64,000 bases of DNA from Cryptomeria japonica. Lineage: Eukaryota; Streptophyta; Pinopsida; Cupressales; Cupressaceae. Within the stretch, counting starts at the first letter, position 1. Every line of letters begins with the position of its first letter. The position numbers and the translations under genes are program-made. Where the stretch lies: contig NC_081409.1 in NCBI RefSeq assembly GCF_030272615.1, positions 209,233,190 through 209,297,189 of the forward strand. Reading direction: 5' to 3'. The notes under the pieces are model-generated. The model was not told where the DNA came from. It saw only the letters and a program-made list of their open reading frames with translations, and made no database searches. Positions 22,638 through 32,871 of this stretch are shown here, piece after piece.

Positions 22638-22690
22638 CTATTTTTTTTTTAATTCAGTTTCTCTTGTCTGAGTCGTCTGGAAGACGACTA

Positions 22691-22708
22691 CGTTTTTGGG
22701 GGGGCTAA
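22691..22708 (+). other. Polypurine tract of element A
   Basis: cgtttttgggggggctaa directly precedes the TG of the 3' LTR, the position where plus-strand DNA synthesis starts. G-rich tracts of this form are common in Tat/Athila-type elements. Confidence 0.8.
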
Positions 22709-23049
22709 TGTTAGGGGTAAAAGCCTATGTTAGTAAGAATAATAGTTATAAGTGTGTTATGTTATGTTTATGTTGTTGCCAAGAGGTTCCCGTCGAGTAG
22801 TTGGGAGTTGGTGACGGTTGGCATCTTGACCAACTGTCGGGTCTATATATTGTTTGGTTGGAACCTCAGCAAGGGGATTATGTATGGACAATTCCGGACA
22901 CTGGAATAAAGATATAACTTTTTTGGTCTAATTAGTATCATTGTCATTTATGTTGTGATGTACAATTGTTCTGTTACATGAATATTTGGTACGTGTGGGA
23001 AATACTGTGTTATATGTTTATTCACCAACCATACATTTAGGACTAAACA
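22709..23049 (+). repeat. 3' LTR of element A (341 bases)
   Basis: Starts TGTTAGGGG and ends ACTAAACA, followed by the target duplication aaagt (23050-23054). Its first 285 bases match 11662-11946. Confidence 0.85.
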
Positions 23050-23054
23050 AAAGT
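23050..23054 (+). repeat. Target duplication aaagt, right of element A
   Basis: Identical to 11657-11661. This fixes the true LTR end 53-56 bases beyond the point where the interrupted 5' copy stops matching. Confidence 0.8.
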
Positions 23055-23383
23055 GCCATCTCCAGATTTCTAAGGATGAAAAGCAGACTTTCTTAAGGCT
23101 CAATTTACCAGGAAATGGTGAATGAAAGGGGTTTTAGAAGGGTTTATGAGGTGAAATTTACAAATTATTAATGATATTCCGAGGTGTAATGGTTTCACAG
23201 CATTATTGAAGGCTAATTCTCATGAAAAACGAATTTGGAATGGAAGATGCTCACCTTTTATGGTTTTATCATCAATTTCTTGCAATCACTAACTTAGAAT
23301 TTCATTTACAATCTTGATTCAAAATGTTTTCATTGTCTTTTCAGTTTTGATGCAAGGAAAGAATCATATGGAACGTGGAGAGA
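23055..23383 (+). mobile_element. Probable middle piece of LTR H2
   Basis: Sequence between elements A and C, with no coding structure. It is assigned to H2 only because removing A and C with their duplications joins 11661 to here and here to 31009. No direct similarity to H1 was seen in this piece. Confidence 0.35.
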
Positions 23384-24815
23384 TGTAATATCCCTTGCTA
23401 TTTCTGATATAAATTTTCAGACTTCTTGGTCCTTGAAGAATTATGTCAAACACTTTGCATATGACTGATGTAAAACTTCAGATTTGCTAACTTCAAATGG
23501 CAATGATATTAATGCTTGCAAACAACTTCTAAACTGTCTAATGACCTCCTAGAATGGATATGTTGTGTTTTCCAATGCAATAAGATGAATTTAAGTGCAA
23601 GAATATTACACCTACGGCTGACTGTAATTTAGACAAACAGTTGTCATGAAACCTTGAGACAATATGCAACCTTATTACTCCATTAATTTATGAGATAATA
23701 GATTCATTACAATGATCAAATATGTGCCCAATGACCTAGCAACCTAACATGGAATACTCAGAAAATCTGAAGACACATGGCAGCCATTGGAGTCTGCTTA
23801 CAACTAAAAATTAATGAGAACTAATGATGCCAAAGAACCTGATTATAATCGCCAAGGCTTGTGGTTGAAGAAGCAAGCAAAATCCCTTTATTTGGAGCTC
23901 TCCTAATGCCAAGTCGACTGGTTCTATGAATTGCCCCTGCTGCATGTAATAATGTCTGATAACAATTAATTATCAGCACAAAGATCTTCTTCAAAGCCCT
24001 AAGAATGATCGCTGTCCTCTCCCAAGTATAGCGCTATCACCAATTTCCAAGATCGATGCTCAAATGGGAAGATATGAGCAAAATTGTGGGAGGAGGTATG
24101 GTTCGATCTGCTTCAAACTGGTATATCAGCTTCAACTTCACTCAATTCTCCTCTAAAAACTTCTAACATGAATCGCTTTATGTCTTCAATTAAATCGATG
24201 CACATATATGCCACAATGGAAAAGTTGAATTCACCACAAACCAATAGCTGAAGACTTCAACAAAATCGTACATCATGAATCTAATATAAAAAACTCCAAT
24301 TAGCTCAATATGAAGAATTGAATGTTCCTCACTCTCAAGGCAACCCTTTGGAGGATCTTTTACCCCCTCAATTATGCATATCCAAGGGAGGTATCGTTCC
24401 TTAAGACCAAATCTGTGGACAACCCTTGGCTCCACAACCAGAATATAAGAGAAGATAACAAATAACTGATGCTCAACAATGAATCTCCCTCTATTTATTC
24501 TTTTCATATCCCATCATAAGATTCCTTCTTATCCGGTAGGTACACTTTATTATTATTTTATTACAAATGTTATTTTAATTGCACTTTTAAAATATTATTA
24601 CATTATAATTAAAGTGTACACGTCTTATGATACGTGTTAGCTCCTTATTTCGCCATAAAACCAAGTAGAAATAGAATGTGAAGCCACTAATTTGTGCCAA
24701 GTCGACCCCCTAATCAACTCTTTGGCCTACGGGGGTCAAATTACAGGCCAACCTTGTGAATGTCCACGTGCCAACCTTGTGAATGTCCACGTGCTAAGGA
24801 GAAGGGGACATTACA
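23384..24815 (-). repeat. 3' LTR of element C (1432 bases)
   Basis: The left LTR in window order, matching 29584-31003 throughout. It carries a 23-base tandem duplication (ccaaccttgtgaatgtccacgtg) at about 24749-24794 that is single in the other LTR and explains most of the length difference. Confidence 0.92.
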
Positions 24816-24838
24816 GTCCGCCCTCTTTGAAATTGCTT
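24816..24838 (-). other. Polypurine tract of element C
   Basis: On the minus strand the bases just before the 3' LTR read caaagagggcggac. The same tract, slightly changed, precedes the LTRs at 52956 and 63559. It overlaps the end of the chromodomain coding sequence. Confidence 0.75.
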
Positions 24839-24952
24839 TTCCTTAAGCAATCTCAATGTTGGATTCTGCAAAATCTCCTCACTCTCATAGGTAGCATCCT
24901 CAACCGGCAAATCCTTCCATTTGATCAAATATTCCTTGATAACTCTCCTCCT
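24825..24952 (-). pseudogene. Element C: chromodomain
   Basis: In frame with the integrase C-terminus after a TAG, the minus strand encodes VIKEYLIKWKDLPVEDATYE, then EILQNPTLRLL and KQFQRGRTVMSP. The YLIKWK..P...ATWE/TYE pattern is the chromodomain of plant chromoviruses, thought to direct integration toward heterochromatin. It ends at the polypurine tract, so the coding region reaches almost to the LTR. Confidence 0.88.
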
Positions 24953-26040
24953 CTACTGCTTCTCCCTGACATCCAAGATAGCCTCAGGTACTAAAATCAA
25001 CTCACCCTCATCATCCAAGGGTGGTAAAGTCGTGGAAGGAATCACATGATGTCCTAATGCCTTCTTGAGGTGTGAGACATGAAATACATTATGCACTTTG
25101 CTGTTTGCCGGTAACTCAAGCTCATAAGCCACCTCTCCCACACGCCTGATAACCCTGTAGGGTCCATAATACCGCGGCTTAAGCTTCTCGGCACCACTCT
25201 TGTTGAGAGTGGACTGTCTATACGGCTGCAACATCAAATACACCATGTCACCTACCTCAAATGACCGCTCTACTTTCTTCTGATTTGCATACTTCTTCTG
25301 CTGATTTTGTGCCTTTTGTTCTCTCGAGGAGCCCTCATAATATCCCAATTCTCCTATAACTTGTCTCTTGCACTAGGCAGTCTACTATCACTCAACAACA
25401 GATCAAGAAAGCTAGGCGCCTCATACCCATACAATGCCATGAATGGTGTCATCTGAATAGAAAGGTGATAAATGGTATTATAGCAATACTCACAAAGATA
25501 GATCCACTTGACCTAATCCTTCTGCTGCCTTGCAATGTAATTCTTGAGATATCCCTCCACCCACTTATTCACTATTTCTATTTTTCCATCAGTCTGCAGG
25601 TGGTGGCTGGTGCTCGGAGTGAGCTCGGTCCCACAAAGTTTGAAGAGCTCTAGCCGGTAATGGCTCATAAACCGACTATCTCTATCACTCATAATACTCC
25701 GAGGTAAACCATGCAATCTGAATATCTCACGAAAGAAAAGCTCTGCTACCTGTGTAGCTGAATATGTAGTGGTGATAGGAAAGAAATGAGCATACTTAGT
25801 CAAACGGTCAACCACTACATAAATATAGTCCTTACCCTGCACCTTAGGTAAACTTGTGATGAAGTCCATGGAAATGCACTCTCACTTCCTATTAGGAATC
25901 GAAAGTGGCTGAAGCAAGCCTGCAGGGTATGTGTGGTCTTGTTTATTCTGCTGGCAAACTGGACACTCTCTGACATATTGAAGAACATCTGATTTCAAAC
26001 CCTTCCAAGTGAATCTCTCTCGTATCTATTTGTATGTCTT
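24953..26040 (-). pseudogene. Element C: integrase
   Basis: The zinc finger lies at about 25890-26040, split by a frameshift (H residues near 26030, CPVCQQ near 25950). In the core segment 25869-25513, D is in MDFITSLP, the next D in IMSDRDSRF and E in KIEIVNKW. A stop near 25511 is followed by open sequence into the C-terminal segment 25348-24953, which has the GPY/F domain (KPRYYGPYRVIRRV, then VHNVFHVSHLKKAL). All three catalytic acids remain, but stops and frameshifts prevent a working protein. Confidence 0.9.
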
Positions 26041-26740
26041 GAATAGCCAGGATGACTTGCCATAGGTACATCATGAAAGGTTCTCATCACGATGTTCTTC
26101 ACATCCGATCCTGGGGTGAAAAATATCCTCCCCTTGTAAATGATTAAATCATTCACAATGGAGTACCTATCATCATGAGTGGACACCTCAATTAAACCCG
26201 AAGCCCAAGAGTCCTTGGCATATTTTGCCACAATCAGATGCCTATAATCCTCTGAAACCTCTGCCATGGAGCTCAAATGTGGATGGCGAGATAGTGCATC
26301 AGCAACTACATTTTGCGTACCTTTGACAAAGGAAATGTCAAAGTCATATGATTGCAGCTTGCTTACCCATTTCTGTTGCCTATCATTAAGATCCTGTTGC
26401 CCTAGGAAATGTCTCAAGCTATTATGGTCTGTTTTAACAATGAATTTGCTGCCTACCAAATACTGCCTGAATTTGGCCAAAGCGTGCATGATGGCCAACA
26501 TTTCCTTATCATATATGCTATAGCTCCTCTCAAGACCTCTCAACTTCCTTCTCTCAAATGCAATCGGATGTTTGTCCTGCATAAGGACAGCCCCAATCCC
26601 TTCACTTGAAGCATCACACTGCAACTCAAAGGGTTTGTTGAAATCTGGCAAAGCAAGTAATGTGTAGGTAGTCATGATCCGTTCGAACATTTCAAAGCAT
26701 TCCTACGCTTCGGGAGTCAAACAAAAGCTCCCTTCTTAGT
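26041..26740 (-). pseudogene. Element C: RNase H
   Basis: The segment 26690-25995 is open. It shows FELQCDASSEGIGAVLMQ, YDKEMLAIMHALAKF, IVKTDHNSLRHFLGQ and VVADALSRHP, so all four acidic residues of the gypsy RNase H are kept. The segment joins the reverse transcriptase through a frameshift near 26700. Confidence 0.9.
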
Positions 26741-27500
26741 CAAATCAGTGAGTGGAGCTACATATCGTGAGTATCCATTGACAAACCTGCGATAGAAACC
26801 ACATAAGCCCAAAAACCCTCTAAGTTGTGTAAGATTCACAGGTGTAGGCCTTTCTACAATTGGCTTGACCTTGTTGGGATCCATACGCACTCCTTCAACA
26901 CTGATGATGTGACCTAAATAAAGTAACTTTGTCTATTTGTCATACCCAAGTCACATTTGGATTCCTTGGCATATAAAGAATCCTTACCAAGAATACCCAA
27001 AACTATATCAAGATGTGCAATGTTTTCCTCCCATGTCTTGCTGTACACCGAAATATCATCAAAGAAGACTAGCACAAGTTTCCGCAATTGTGAATGAAAC
27101 ACCTTGTTCATCGTGGATTGAAAAGTAGTAGGTGCATTGGCTAGCCCAAATGGCATAACCACGAACTCAAAATGTCCACAACGACAAAGAAATGCTGTCT
27201 TCTCAATGTCCTGCTCCCTAACTCTAATCTGATGATATCCCGACCTCAAGTCAATTTTAGAAAAATACTGTGCACCATGTAGTTTATCAATCAATTCATC
27301 AATTCTAGGGATGGGATTCCTATTCTTGATAGTCTTTTTGTTTAACAACGTCTAGTCAACGCACATCTGCAATGTACCATCCTTCTTCTTGACCAAAACC
27401 ACAGATGAAGCAAAAGGTGACTTACTAGGTCGGATATGTCCCATAGCTAGCAGCTCCTTGATGGTTTTTTCTATCTCATCCTTGAGCCACTTAGGATGCC
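26741..27500 (-). pseudogene. Element C: reverse transcriptase
   Basis: The N-terminal part (IRPSKSPFASSVVLVKKKDG) is in the protease frame up to a TAG at 27349-27351. The same frame continues as KIDLRSGYHQIRV, VMPFGLANAPTTFQ and the catalytic VFFDDISVYS at about 27066-27040, then is lost near 26930 to a frameshift. Downstream, [12 protein letters not shown] is still readable in another frame. FxDD in place of YxDD is normal for plant gypsy elements. Confidence 0.92.
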
Positions 27501-27799
27501 TGTAGGGAGTGACTATCACGAGCTTAACACCCTCTTCCAATTCAATAATGTGTTCTATCCCCTTATTTGGAGGTCTTCCAGGTGGAATCTTGCTGAAGAC
27601 CTTTTCATGCTTGATCCTCAACTCCTGGATGTCAGATGGATAGATAGGTTTTTGTTGCTCCTCTTGTGTTGGCTTCAAAACACATCCTGCTGCCCACTCA
27701 ACCATGTCATGACGCAAGAGACGCTCCATCCTTCTGAATGAAATAGTTCTGCAGCTAGTGTCCCTAAGTGCCTTCAACACGTGTCCATCCTTTTCAAAG

Positions 27800-28269
27800 C
27801 TCATTTCCATCTCACGGAGGTTGAGGGTAAATATTCCTATGTCATGCAGCCATGTCATTCCCAAAACCATATCTGTGTCTCCCATGTTTACCACATAAAA
27901 ATCAGCCTTGAATTCAAAATTATTCAAGCGCATAGGAAGGTTGGGAATCATTTTGTCACACTTGAGAGTGTAACCATCAGCAACCTTCACTCGTATTTCT
28001 TCAAAATCCTCGATGTGTATGCCACTTCTCTCAACAAGTCTTGCATCAATAAAATTATGTGTTGCACCTGTGTCAAGTAGACTGATGATTTTCTGTCTAG
28101 CAAGTACTCCTCTCATCTTGAAAGAACCCTCACGCTGAATGCTAGTGAGACGAGCCTCCTTAAGCTTCACTTCTGTCTCTACTTCCCCCTCTTGTTCTGA
28201 CTTTTCTAATTTTGAATCTTCATAATCTGATTGCTGGTCAGAATCTGATCCTTCATAGAGAGTCCACAT
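27800..28269 (-). pseudogene. Element C: aspartic protease
   Basis: The active-site motif SLLDTGATHNFID is at about 28083-28045, followed by DMVLGMTWL near 27850. The D-T-G triad is intact. The frame is open from 28269 through 27352, joining protease and reverse transcriptase without a break. The protease would cut the gag-pol polyprotein. Confidence 0.9.
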
Positions 28270-28296
28270 AGCTTTGTTTGCTTTCCCTTTAGGCCT

Positions 28297-29535
28297 TCAA
28301 GGACAATCATTTTTAGCATCATAAGGCCCCTTACAATAAAAACACAATTTCTTCTTTCTCAAGTCATTGACTGTCTCACGATCAAGTGGGAAAGTAGACT
28401 TAACCTTTGCCTTATCATCCTTCTTTGGAAATTTCTTGTTATCAGGGTAGGAAGTTGACCCTTTTGATGTAAGCTTGCTGGTAGGTGCTGCAAATTCCAT
28501 CCCACGTGCCTTCTTCATAGCTTCTTGTAAAGAGGGAGGGTCAAAGGCCTTCAACCAGCCCTTTAGTGGTTCCATTAGCCCTTCAATAAATAAGACTACC
28601 AACCTCCTTTCGCTGATATTAGGAACCACGATTGATAATTGTTGGAAATCAACAACATATGCTTCAAGGGAGCCATGTTGCTTAAGTTGTGCTAACTCAT
28701 GAAAGCTTACCTCCCTATCTTTAACATCAAATCTTTCAATCAACTTCTCAGTGAACTCATCATAAGTGGTAATTAGGTTGTGACCAAGAGTGATCAGCCC
28801 GTGGTACTACCACTCATGAGCAGCTCCTTCCAAATGTAAGGTGGAAAATCTTATTGCATCTTCTTCAGGCATAGGTCTTAATGATAGATAATTATCAAGT
28901 TTTGGTACCCAAAACCTAGCTATACATTTGTTGCTTCCATCAAAATAAGGCATAGTAATCTTACCAAGTGTCTGCTGATAATCATTTCTTGGTGGAATAT
29001 AATGATCATTTCTTTCTCCTCCTCTCCTATTCCTTTGATTCATGAATTGATCAAAGGTCCATTGATCCTTCAAATCAACAGGTAATGCATTGTACCCTTG
29101 GTAAGCTTGTCTTGCTTCATCTCCAAAGGTCGTGGCTACAACAACTGTAGGTTGTTCTTCCCTTGGTGTGAAAGTAGGAAAAAGTGGTCTAGAGGCTGAT
29201 TCTCTAGTAGTAGTTCTGTGGACAGACCTATCTCCTTCAGTATTTCTGATATTTTCATTGTTTCCACTATGCTCAATTTCATGGCGTTGATGGAAGTTAT
29301 TGTTGTTGGACTGCTGTTCCATTTTTCCCAACAAGCGAGACATCATGTCTAGCATGTTATCAAATTTCCTCCCAATACAAGCATCTTTGTCTTCTTCTGC
29401 CATGTTCTGAATTGTTTTACCAGCGTCTCTTTCCCTTAGTGCTGTTGACAATGTATCTACTTCAGGTACTTGTGGATTTTGGTACTGCTGTCTCCGCTGT
29501 TCCCTGTTGTAGTATCTGATTTCTCTTGCACTCAT
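28297..29535 (-). pseudogene. Element C: gag
   Basis: Starts MSAREIRYYNREQR 36 bases after the primer binding site. The capsid core is readable (ITMPYFDGSN, RFWVPKLDNYLSL, TLHLEGAAHEW), then a TAG near 28806 and continued in-frame sequence (ELAQLKQHGSLEAYVVDF, LVVLFIEGLMEPLKGWL). Near the end a zinc-knuckle-like CFYCKGPYDAKNDC has D where the usual CX2CX4HX4C pattern has H. A TGA at about 28290 separates gag from protease in the same frame. Gag would form the cytoplasmic particle. Confidence 0.9.
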
Positions 29536-29570
29536 TCAACAAAAACTGATCATAGGGTGGCAGGAAGAAA

Positions 29571-29582
29571 GCTCTGATACCA
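29571..29582 (-). other. Initiator-Met primer binding site (C)
   Basis: The minus strand reads TGGTATCAGAGC, a perfect copy of the usual plant site for initiator tRNA-Met, one base from the LTR end. Confidence 0.93.
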
Positions 29583-29583
29583 C

Positions 29584-31003
29584 TGTAATATCCTTTGCCA
29601 CTTCTGATATAAATTTTCAGACGTCGTGGCCCTTGAAGAATTATGTCAAACACTCTGCATGACTGATGTAAAACTTCAGATTTGCTTACTTCAAATGGCA
29701 ATGATATTAATGCTTGCAAACAACTTCTAAATTGTCTAATGACCTCCTAGAATGGATATGCAATAGTTTTTTTGTTTTCCAATGCAATAAGATGAATTTA
29801 AGTGCAATAATATTACACCTACGGCTGACTGTAATTTAGACAAACAGTTGTCATGAAGTCTTGAGACAATATGCAACCTTATTACTCCATTAATTTATGA
29901 GATAATAGATTCATTACAATGATCAAATATGTGCCCAATGACCTAGCAACCTAACATGGAATACTCAGAAAATCTGAAGACACATAGCAGCCATTGGAGT
30001 TTGCTTACAACCAAAAATTAATGAGAACTAATGATGCCAAAGAACCTGATTATAATCGCCAAGGCTCATGGTTGAAGAAGCAAGCAAAATCCCTTTATTT
30101 GGAGCTCTCCTAATGCCAAATCGACTGGTTCTATGAATCGCCACTGCTGCATGTAATAAGGTCTGATAACAATTAATTATCAGCACAAAGATCATCTTCA
30201 AACCCCTAAGAATGATCGCTGTCCTCACCCAAGTGTAGCGCTATCACCAATTGCCAAGTTCGATGCTCAAATGGGAAGATATGAGCAAAATCGTGGGAGA
30301 AGGAGGTATGGTTCGATCTGCTTCAGACTGGTATATCAGCTGCAACTTCACTCAATTCTCCTCTAAAAACTTCTAACATGAATCGCCTTATGCCTTCAAT
30401 TAAATTGATGCACATATATGCCACAATGGAAGAGTTGAGTTCACCATAACCCAATAGTTGAAGACTTCAACAAAATCGTACACCATGAATCTGATATAAA
30501 AAACTCCAATTAGCTCAATATGAAGAACTGAATGTTCCTCACTCTCAAGGCAACTCTTCGGAGGATCTTTCACCCGCTCAATTATGCAGATCGAAGGGAG
30601 GTATCGTTCCCTAAGACCAAATCTGCAGACAACCCTTGGCTCCATAACCACAATATAAGGGAAGATAACAAATAACCGATGCTCAACAATGAATCTCCCT
30701 CCGATTTATTCTTTTCATATCTCATCATAAGATTCCTTCTTATCCGGTAGGTACACATTATTATTATTTTACTACATGTGTTCTGTTAATTGCACTAATA
30801 AAATATTATTACATTTTAATTAAAGTGCACACGTTTCACGATACATGTTATCTCCTTATTTCGCCATAAAACCAAGTAGAAATAGAATGTGAAGCCACTA
30901 ATTTCCGCCAAGTCGGCTGCCTAATCAACTCCTTGGCCTACGAGGGTCAAATTATAGGCCAACCTCTTGAATGCCCATGTTCTAAGGAGAAGGAGACATT
31001 ACA
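29584..31003 (-). repeat. 5' LTR of element C (1420 bases)
   Basis: Matches 23384-24815. On the minus strand it starts TGTAATGTCTCC and ends ATATTACA. It lacks the 23-base duplication of the other LTR. Confidence 0.92.
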
Positions 31004-31008
31004 AAAGA

Positions 31009-32871
31009 AGACTTCATAATCCGAAAAATAAATCAAGAGATGGAAGAAGTTGATAGAAGAGGAGACTCAACAATGCAATAGAGGACATAGAAGAGGAGAC
31101 TCAATAATGCAAGAGAGGACATCAAGATGTTGGAGGCAAAAGAAGACAAGTTCAATGACCAAGATGGTGAAAAAGTGAATGGAACAATTATGTAGAAGAT
31201 GACAATGAAAATGAGGGAATAGCTTCTTCAAGGAGGACCTCACGGCTCTGGCATTACAACTTTGACAATAAGAGTTCTCAAGACAAAGGATTGGCTCTAC
31301 AATTTGATGAAGGATCTAACATCACGACTCAATGGATGAAAGGGCTCTACTGTCAAATGAAAAGTTATGATGTGTATGTGCAGAGTAATGGAGGATGCTG
31401 TGAGAATCTTGAATTTAAGAAAATTCAAGATCAAGGTCAGTACATCAAGGGAGTAATTAAGGTCAGTACGACAAGAAAGTAATCTGGGTCAAGGATATCG
31501 TTTGCAAGATGATGACAAGGAGAGATCGTCCACTTGCAATGACCACACATGAAGATCAAGCGTTGACATCATGAAGGCAAAAGATGAAGATGGAATGCAT
31601 TTGTCAAGCATATAGTTTCAGAAGAGTTAATCGAAGTTAGAAGGTGATGCAATTTGGGAATATGCCCACCATACTAGTCAAAGGGTGGGATGATGTTGAG
31701 TATCAAGAGATATTGCTTGTGATGAGGTATCAAGTCTACAAAGCGTACAAGTAGTTGAGGTGGCAACAACTCACCTTCATCCACCAATCACATGCTTCCA
31801 AGTCAAGGTGTCCAAGTTCAATGTACTAGACTCATCAACAAGCTACACATGTGGAAGGAACAAAATTTGATTTACCTAACCTTAATTTCTCATTGGTCCT
31901 CCACCTAAAAGGACGTTTATTCAAAGCAATGTAATGATCTTATTGGTCGAAGAGGAGTTAGTTGTAACTAACCCTACTTAGGGTTTCAACTTGTAATCTG
32001 GCATTTGATTTCAAATCAATCCTGACCCTTGGATTGTAATTGGGGTATCTATAAAGGCCTTGTGTTTTCATTTGTAAAGGTTAATGGACAATAGTAATAG
32101 TTAATAGCTCAGTATTAGAAGGTTAGTTGGCTAAGTAGGAAAAGAGTAGAAGGGAAGACGAAGATTGTTGCCAAGACTTGATGGATTAAACATGCTGCTT
32201 TCATTGAAGATATGGTGGATTTTGTGTGTTATTTCAACATGTTGCATGGTTTCTACTTCTCAAGTTTCAATTTGAGTTTTAGATAAAGTTCATTGATCTT
32301 AATGGAGCATTGTGATGATATGTGATGAATTCTTTGGTTCACTTTTTGTGGTTTACTGATTGTAAGCTACAATATAAAGTTAGCTTGAACCTTGTTATTG
32401 TGGCTAAGTTCGATTGCGGATATTTGTTCAAGTTGCACCCGTATTGGGTATTTGTATGAATATTTGCAATAATGAAAAATTGAAAACCATTCACTACCTC
32501 AAGAGATCGCATCAATTTCGTGTAGTAGTTGTTATCATGGCGAAGCAAAGCTTGGTTTGAGGAATTTGTCTATCAAAGGATGATTCACTATTATCATTGT
32601 GCTTAGGTGTTAGCATAGATTAGATTTCCCAAACCCTTTCTTTTGATATTTCTTTGTTGAAAGAAGTTGTTTGCAAGTTCTAGCTGTGATTCATAAGTGT
32701 AAGTCCCTTTGTGATACCAGCACAAGTCTATCCATTTGCAATGTCAAGGCCTGGCTAAAGAAACCTTATTTGATCACATTATATAGCATCTGAGGTTTCC
32801 TTGTTCAAGAGATGATAGAATACTTGGTTTATTATTCTGTGTTCAAAGTGCATAAAAAACACATCAAGACA
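31009..32871 (+). mobile_element. LTR 'H2', right part
   Basis: From about 31595 it matches LTR H1 read on the minus strand: tagtttcagaagagttaatc, tgttgagtatcaagagatat, the gggttt...ttgtaa block, the TATA-like box, aagtccctttgtgat and the tail with attctgtgttcaaagtgc. The part before 31595 is purine-rich (gaagaggagactcaa repeats). The 3' edge near 32871 is where similarity to H1 fades. Confidence 0.6.
32048..32057 (+). promoter_or_regulatory. TATA-like box in LTR H2
   Basis: tctataaagg, in the position matching the box of H1 at 2071-2084. Confidence 0.5.

Larger units (their letters stand above)
11662..23049 (+). mobile_element. Element A: chimeric Ty3/gypsy element with 3' ORF
   Basis: LTRs begin TGTTAGGGG and the intact 3' copy ends in CA; a 5-base duplication (aaagt) flanks the whole. 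Inside, in order: truncated 5' LTR, inserted element B, RNase H, integrase, a long integrase extension, a palindromic spacer, a large ORF of unknown function, polypurine tract and 3' LTR. Gag, protease and reverse transcriptase of A are missing, lost in the deletion that also removed B's 3' end near 16440. By hand count the two LTR copies differ at about 17 of 285 positions, mostly C/T or G/A changes, so the insertion is not recent. RNase H and integrase are gypsy type; the extra 3' ORF points to Tat-like relatives, but lineage needs the missing reverse transcriptase. Confidence 0.8.
23384..31003 (-). mobile_element. Element C: Ty3/gypsy chromovirus, nearly full length
   Basis: Two LTRs of about 1.4 kb (23384-24815 and 29584-31003) beginning TGTAATRTCC and ending in CA flank a minus-strand body with primer binding site, gag, protease, reverse transcriptase, RNase H, integrase, chromodomain and polypurine tract. 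Flanking duplications are agaga (23379-23383) and aaaga (31004-31008), one base different. Gag through early RT sits in one frame, as in a single polyprotein; later domains are split by frameshifts. Related fragments of the same family are at 51659-53383 and 63541-63610. Confidence 0.92.

Noticed and set aside
11680-22909. A 60-codon open frame in both LTRs of element A (11680-11862 and 22727-22909)
   Set aside because: A short frame kept only because the LTRs are about 94% identical; no domain or coding signal.
24190-30651. An 80-105 codon open frame present in both LTRs of element C (24190-24507 and 30400-30651, minus)
   Set aside because: The two copies differ mostly by amino-acid-changing substitutions and have different starts, so there is no sign of coding constraint; shared ancestry of the LTRs explains it.
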